DNA from: Coffea arabica
Lineage: Eukaryota > Streptophyta > Magnoliopsida > Gentianales > Rubiaceae
NCBI RefSeq assembly: GCF_036785885.1
Contig: NC_092320.1
Location: 17,113,557-17,177,556 of the forward strand
DNA: 64,000 nt
Reading direction: 5' to 3'
Below, piece by piece: positions 58,475-64,000 of this stretch. The translations under genes were made by a program, and so were the position numbers. The notes under the pieces were generated by a model. The model did no database searches, was not told the DNA's origin, and saw nothing but the letters and a program-made list of their open reading frames with translations. Numbering within the stretch: the first letter of the stretch is position 1; the number at the start of each line of letters is the position of its first letter.

Positions 58475-58787
58475 AAATTTAATGGTTTAGATATTAACAT
58501 ATTTAGAGACATTTGATAACAAAAAATAAAATATCCAAATTAATTAAGTGATGCTGAATTTTCTAAACAAAACTTACTCTAAAAAATGAATAATAAGCTA
58601 TTCACTTATCACTTAATGTGACATACAATCAAATGCATCAGTTTTTTTATAAGTGGAAAAATGTATCAAATTCAGTATTTAACAATTCAACAATTTAATA
58701 GAGTCAAATTTCGGATTTCAAATTTCTGTTTTCAAACTTCAATTTTATCAAATGCATACTTAGTCTATAAAAGTCGTGTCTCCAAAT

Positions 58788-59175
58788 TAGGGCTGCAAAT
58801 GAGTCGAGTTGAGTCAAGTTTTGACCTTATCGAGTTGAGTTTTAACTTAATTTTATTAAACTCGAACTCGAGTTCGAGCTCGACGAGCTAATAATTTAAA
58901 GCTCGAGCAAAAAATAATTATTTTATTTTTTAAAAAATAAATAAAAATAATATTTTTTTAAATAAATAATAAAATATAATATATATGTAATTTTACTATT
59001 AAAATAAAAAATATATATACTTAAAATAAAAAAATATAAAATATACATATACTTAAAATAAAAAAATAAAAAAAAATATATATACTCGAGCTTGCAACGA
59101 GCTTAATATTTTGAGCTCGAGTTCGAGCTCGAGTCGAACTTGACTCGCAAGTGGCTCGGTTTGTTTGCAGCCCTA
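58788..59175. mobile_element. hAT-type MITE, CTCGA-rich family
   Basis: The 388-bp element has TIRs TAGGGCTGCAAA / TTTGCAGCCCTA and flanks CTCCAAAT (58780-58787) and TTCCAAAT (59176-59183), 7/8. The arms read CTCGAACTCGAGTTCGAGCT around an AT-rich core. Confidence 0.85.
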
Positions 59176-59276
59176 TTCCAAATATATCCTCTTTCTTTAG
59201 GGATTAATTTTGTTAAGTGAAGTTAGATAAATATATGGGTTAATCTTATATACACTAACAGTATATACATTATTAT

Positions 59277-62200
59277 TGTCGCGCCCCATTTTTTTTAATA
59301 ATGAAAAATAAATGGTTTAAAAAGTAAATTTTAATTCAATTTTTTTTGAATATGATGTTTGATTTAAAAAAGAAAATAGGCCTAAATGGGGTTTGAAAGA
59401 TGCGACGATTTGGGCCCAGATTATAGTTTAAAAAGGATTTTTGAATAAAAAATCGGAGTTGCCACTTGGTATAGAGTTAAGGTGTACCAAGTCACCTAAA
59501 AATAAATTTTTAGAAAAAATTATGAAAAACCCCTTTTAAACAACTCCTAAATCTACAAAAATCAGAGAAAATGTTCGAGAGTCACATTTGAAAAAAGGGA
59601 AGACAAGGATAAAGATTCAAGGCACCCTTTCAATCTAACCAAGGCTAGTTGCGTGATTTAGTCAAAGATTTTCTTATTTTAATCTAAAGATTTATCACAT
59701 TTGGATGTACTATATGCATGCAAACCCTAAACCTAGGAGGGTATCAGGGGGCCGAAATTTCTCTTCAAAACTCAATTGGTGCAAATCACATTAATTATGA
59801 TACCCAATAGTGACTCTTCGGAGAGGTCACGAATAATGTGAAAATATGAGACTCTAAGAAAAGAAAAGAAAAGAAAAGAAAAGAAAATAATAATAGACAA
59901 ATATACATGACTTAAAAGAATGCATCATATCGGGTACGGGGGACTAATGATCGTGACTCAATTTTCTCTTTAATAGAGGGAATACGAGCGTTGTGACAGC
60001 CCTACCTTCCCCTAAGGCATACCAAAGGGGTTAGCGGACTGCGTGTCCAACTCTCGTCAGGACTACTAGCCCGGTTATGTACAGTCTAAAACGTTCCGGA
60101 AGGTATTAACGCACTCCAACGAAGCAAAAATCACTAAACGGAGAATGGAAAATCGGAGCCGCACATGAACAGTGCCGGCCACGTCATAATTTGGTTGGAA
60201 TCTGGCTGGATTTCCGGCCGGATTCTTGGCCGGATTGGAGGCAGTAGCCAACTGCCCGGATTCAAAATTTTCCAAGGCAATCCGGCCAAGTTCTGGCCGG
60301 ATTCTCGGCCGGATTCACCTCTTACCTTTCCCGCCAAAATTTTTTTTTGCCGTTTGAAATCCGAACCTGTCCGAAACCCAATCAATTACCAACAAATCAT
60401 ATAAACCTCGAAGTTGAACCTTTACAACCCAAAATAAACACATGAATATTACCACGCACGTTTATACTCATATAGTTGCAAATTTACAACCCCAAGTGGC
60501 AATATTGAGTCAAAATACATTTAAGGTTTCCACCATCGAGGAGCTATACAAATGAATATTAAACTAGTTCAACTCGGTTTCAAAATCACAGTTTCCAAAA
60601 GGTATTCATATCCCTGTAAGGAAAACAAAGGCAACGTAGTGAGCTATCGCCCAGTGAGGTACCCTCATGCAGATCAGTAAAGTTCACATAGGCACAAAGT
60701 TGCTCAAACCAAATACATTCAACAAGTAAGCCGAACTAACATCACATTTTAATAACAATAAAAGGATACGGACGGCTCAAGAGCCCTTTTCCACACTGGC
60801 CATACTTAATCTTACCCCGTTGACTCTCCGTCAACGATTAAAGAAGAACCAATACCGTAGACCCCACTTTTTCCAATTTCTATCCACCTCACATACCCCT
60901 ACCGGACCCGAACTCCAATCAGTTCACTGTGGTCATACTCGAGTATACCGGAATCAAGAGTCTCATACCCAATGATTCCATAGAAACAGTCCCCACGGCT
61001 TATCAATCTCCTCGACCATGCCCTTGCTGACTCGAGTCAATCGACCGCCAATGAGGTTGAGCTTAGAGTAAACAGTAAGAGTTGTTGGATACACGTCCAA
61101 ACGACACCAATTCAAATATATTCAAAGACATTCAATTGATACAGTAACAGTCACATAAGCCATTAAGTGTAAGAGTGATAAAGTATACCATTGACTCAAC
61201 AAAACACATAAGCATTCAAATCATAGATTTCATGTATAATGAAGCCATAAAGTAACAATTATGTGAGTAGTACACTCACAAGAGAGTTATCACAAATTTC
61301 TGTCCAACGAACGCCTTGCGTCTCCGGCACGCCCTAAAACATTCAATAAAACACAATGAGACTCAATTACGAGTCACAAATCCAAACCACACATTACTAA
61401 TGTAAAGCCGTAATAACATGAAAGTAATATAAAGTATACTTGATGCTACAGATTTAGACAACCCTAAGGTCACTAACTAGCATCCGAACAACCCCAATTC
61501 CAAGAAATCATATGAACCTAACATTTGGACAGCATTTTCCCTTAAAATTTCAGATTTCCAACCTACAATTCATCATTCATTTTCAACCGACACAACCACA
61601 ACTACAAGTACAAGTTCTATGCCATTCGAAACACCTTATTAGGGTTACAATACCCATGAAACAAAGCCAATTCAATAATGCTACAATAACCCTAGAAAAG
61701 TCCCAATTCAAAACCCTAAATCTGAAATTTTTTGTACAAAACGGAAATTTTTCGCAAATCACGACAATTAACACACCAAAGCTTCATTCTAGACCATGCT
61801 AAGCCATCATCCATGGCCAACCAACTCCAATCATATAAAATCAGAAAAATCATGAATAAAAATAAAAATTCATTAATCTCTACCAAAAGTCATGAAATCT
61901 TCCAAAAAATCACATAACTAGCCACCACAAGTCATGAATTCACCATTATTGGAAACAAACAATGAATCTTTACACACCATACCTTGATACCTCACCAAAG
62001 GTAGGTGCTTAGGTCTCTTTCTCCCAAAACAACTCCACCAACTTCCTCAATCCTACGTAGCTAAGGGTTTTTATGGAGAAATTGCAAGTTTGGATGGTTG
62101 GATTACAAGATTTGTGCAAGAAGTGGAAGATGAAGGTTGAGGTTTTCTTTCTTTTCCTCTCTTGAAGAGCTCGGCCAAGAAGCTTGAAATGAAGATGATT

Positions 62201-64000
62201 TTTGGGTCAATTTGGTTATTTAGTAAAGTTAGTGAATAGTGGTCAAAGTTCAAGATTGAATTACAAAGTGACACTTGTCACCTTTTTGGTTTATCGCTAT
62301 CCCTTTGTCTCTCTAATACTAATCTATTTAGGTAACCTCTAATTATCTCTTAACATCTAGGAAATTAATCCCAGTATACCAAACTTAATCTAATTGGCCG
62401 AATTTTACCGCACTTACCTTACTTGCGGGTCCCACATCCGGTATACACGCCTAATTTCTCAAAAACTAACTGATACTAGAAATATAATTTTAAAACTATA
62501 TTTACTCATAAAAATTATCTAGAAAATTTTCCTAATAAAGAAAATGTAGAGAAAGGCGTGCAATTAAATAAAATAAAGTCTAGAAAATTAGAAAATTTTG
62601 GATTCTCACAAGCGTGCTAAGGTTGGAAAGCCAAACTCGTCCATATCTCATACTTAAGGGGTATTTCCTAATCTAATTAAGCAAATGTACTAACCTATCT
62701 CTAATTTTCGTTATTTGAAATGCAAATCTAATGTCATGTTCTCATACAAAGGGGTGAGGAATATACAATATAAGGGAAAATATAGGATAAGGGATATACA
62801 TATAAGGGGGAACATGGGATAATGAATATTCGTATAGAGAGAGGGTCATGCAAAATGATAAAAGACCCTAGAAAATGAAAAATATGCATGAAAATGTAAT
62901 GTAGTCACACAAACATGATCTAACGCGCAAAGGGCTCTTAAGATCTAGCGTTGGATTAGCCCATGTCTATGAATTCTCACTAGCATTGGACTGATGAGAA
63001 AAGTCGGAACAAAGCGCCACAACTGGCGTTGGACTAGTATGGATTCAGGAAACGGACCACAACTAGAGTTGGGCTAATGTGGTAACGTCACACATTGATT
63101 ATAACTAATTAATCGTGTAAAACATAATAAAAGCATGTAAACACATAATATCACATAAACACATAACACATAATCATGATATCTAGATGCAAGACCCTAG
63201 GAAAGCAAGTAGCACATAACACGTAAGCATGCAAATCACACCAAGCAAATAAAGCACGTAAAGCCCTAACTATTACATTAAGAGGGGGGCCCTAACTACA
63301 ATCTAATGGGGAAAATGAAATAAAATAAACCTAACTATTATAACTTGGCATTTACACGCCTTTTTAAATAATCAAAATTGAGCTAAAATAAATATTCATA
63401 ATTTAACTAAATAAAGCAAATAAATAAATGAAATAAAAACATTCAAAAGACATTTAACTAAACACATAAAATCACATAAATGCACATAGGGTCAAATAAA
63501 GTGAAAATAAGGGATAGAGTGTACCTCCCTTGAATCGATGCTCTAATGAAATGAAATTACTTATGTGCCTTTTTTCCCAGATTTTTCTTCCCTTTCTTTC
63601 TTGCTTTGATTCCTTTCTTGTAGCTTCTCCTCTTTCTTGCTACTGCCCGAAGCTCTTTGTTCCTTCGTGGGTTTTCTTTCTTCCGCGGTTCTCCCTTTTT
63701 CTTTCCTTTCCAATCTGCCCGAAACTCTCTCTCACACTCTATCTCTCTAACCCTAGCCGCCTCTTATTCCCTCTCTTTATTCAGCCGAAGACCTCTCTCA
63801 ATCCCAGCCCGTAACTTCCCCTTTCTCTCCTCGGTTTCCCTTTCCAGCCGCCAACTCTTTTCTTTTGTTGCTTTTCTCTAAACCTAGCCGTCCCTCCTAT
63901 CTGCTCTTTTTTCCTCTCAGCCATCACACACTATCTGCTCTCCTCTAAAAACCTCACCTTTCTTTTGCCTTTTAAATCCCCCAACCCTTGGCTGGATGAT
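59277..64000 (+). mobile_element. Non-coding LTR-type (LARD-like) element, interrupted and running off the window
   Basis: Begins TGTCGCGCCCCATTTT, a TG-type LTR start, followed by GTTGCCACTTGGTATAGAG and GGTGTACCAAGTCACC, sequence typical of long plant LTRs or LARDs. It is split by a solo LTR (59992-62610) and continues at 62616 with TCTAGCGTTGGATTAGCCC-like motifs and a pyrimidine-rich stretch (63560-64000). An (AAAAG)n tract lies at ~59857-59887. No gag/pol coding was recognised. The end and TSD lie outside the window, so the class is inferred from the terminus and texture. Confidence 0.5.
59992..62610 (+). mobile_element. Solo LTR, 2.6 kb, with 5-bp TSD
   Basis: Starts TGTGACAGCCCTACC and ends GGATTCTCACA (TGTGA...TCACA), flanked by exact AGCGT at 59987-59991 and 62611-62615. 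No internal copy of its own ends and no gag/pol coding is present, so it is most simply a solo LTR left by recombination. It contains a GGCCGGATTC-rich patch (~60190-60320) and open frames without homology. Confidence 0.78.

Noticed and set aside
60075-60404. Overlapping open frames on both strands in the solo LTR
   Set aside because: They arise from the GGCCGGATTC-type repeats and have no homology.
59992-62610. Complete coding LTR retrotransposon
   Set aside because: No gag, protease, RT or integrase motif in any frame, and no second copy of its termini inside. A solo LTR fits better.
63530-63881. Open frames at the right edge
   Set aside because: Ser/Leu/Phe-rich translations of a pyrimidine-rich tract, with no domain.
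1-64000. CRISPR arrays, operons, riboswitches or phage-type systems
   Set aside because: All coding evidence is nuclear plant genes with spliceosomal introns. No regularly spaced repeats of CRISPR type were seen.

Overview
The window is nuclear DNA of a flowering plant, almost certainly a eudicot: GT-AG introns, AT-rich intergenic DNA, many nested transposons, and chloroplast, Golgi and nuclear genes of plant type. The texture of the repeats would fit an asterid, but the sequence alone does not fix the species.

Host genes. (1) STELLO-type Golgi protein of cellulose synthesis, + strand, three exons, 4769-9138. (2) CHLH/GUN5, the H subunit of chloroplast Mg-chelatase, - strand, five exons, 10338-15672. 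It lies tail to tail with STELLO and uses one GC-AG intron. (3) RRP43, an exosome core subunit, - strand, eight coding exons, 20489-22916, also with one GC-AG intron. (4) DPM3, the small membrane subunit of dolichol-phosphate-mannose synthase, - strand, 32128-32786. Behind it (33991-34344) is an N-terminal fragment resembling STICHEL-like proteins. (5) A single-exon STE20/GCK-like pseudokinase, - strand, 38586-39992. (6) Two related MIK2-like LRR receptor kinase copies on the + strand, 44297-46182 and 52006-54929, both damaged. The second has lost the DFG segment and carries a 219-bp LRR tandem repeat with a frameshifting deletion.

Mobile DNA fills most of the rest. 1-2945 is a dead LINE carrying a SINE and a hAT-type MITE, each bounded by target-site duplications (TSDs). 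24768-30262 is a complete Mutator-like element (MULE) with ~84-bp terminal inverted repeats (TIRs) and a perfect 9-bp TSD. It holds a MuDR transposase with a nonsense codon and a decayed RPL10 copy, and sits just upstream of a putative RRP43 5'UTR exon. 34.8-51 kb is a graveyard of hAT MITEs, MULE-type foldback MITEs and SINEs, many datable by nesting. 55.6-59.2 kb holds another MULE MITE, a Helitron-like end, a SINE and a hAT MITE. From 59277 to the window end lies a non-coding LTR-type element, itself interrupted by a 2.6-kb solo LTR with a 5-bp TSD.

There is no operon-like cooperation between genes. I found no evidence of a wholly new system. The most distinctive items are the MULE with its RPL10 cargo and rearranged end, the two GC-AG introns, the receptor kinase without DFG, and the CTCGAG/GAGCTC-rich hAT MITE family.
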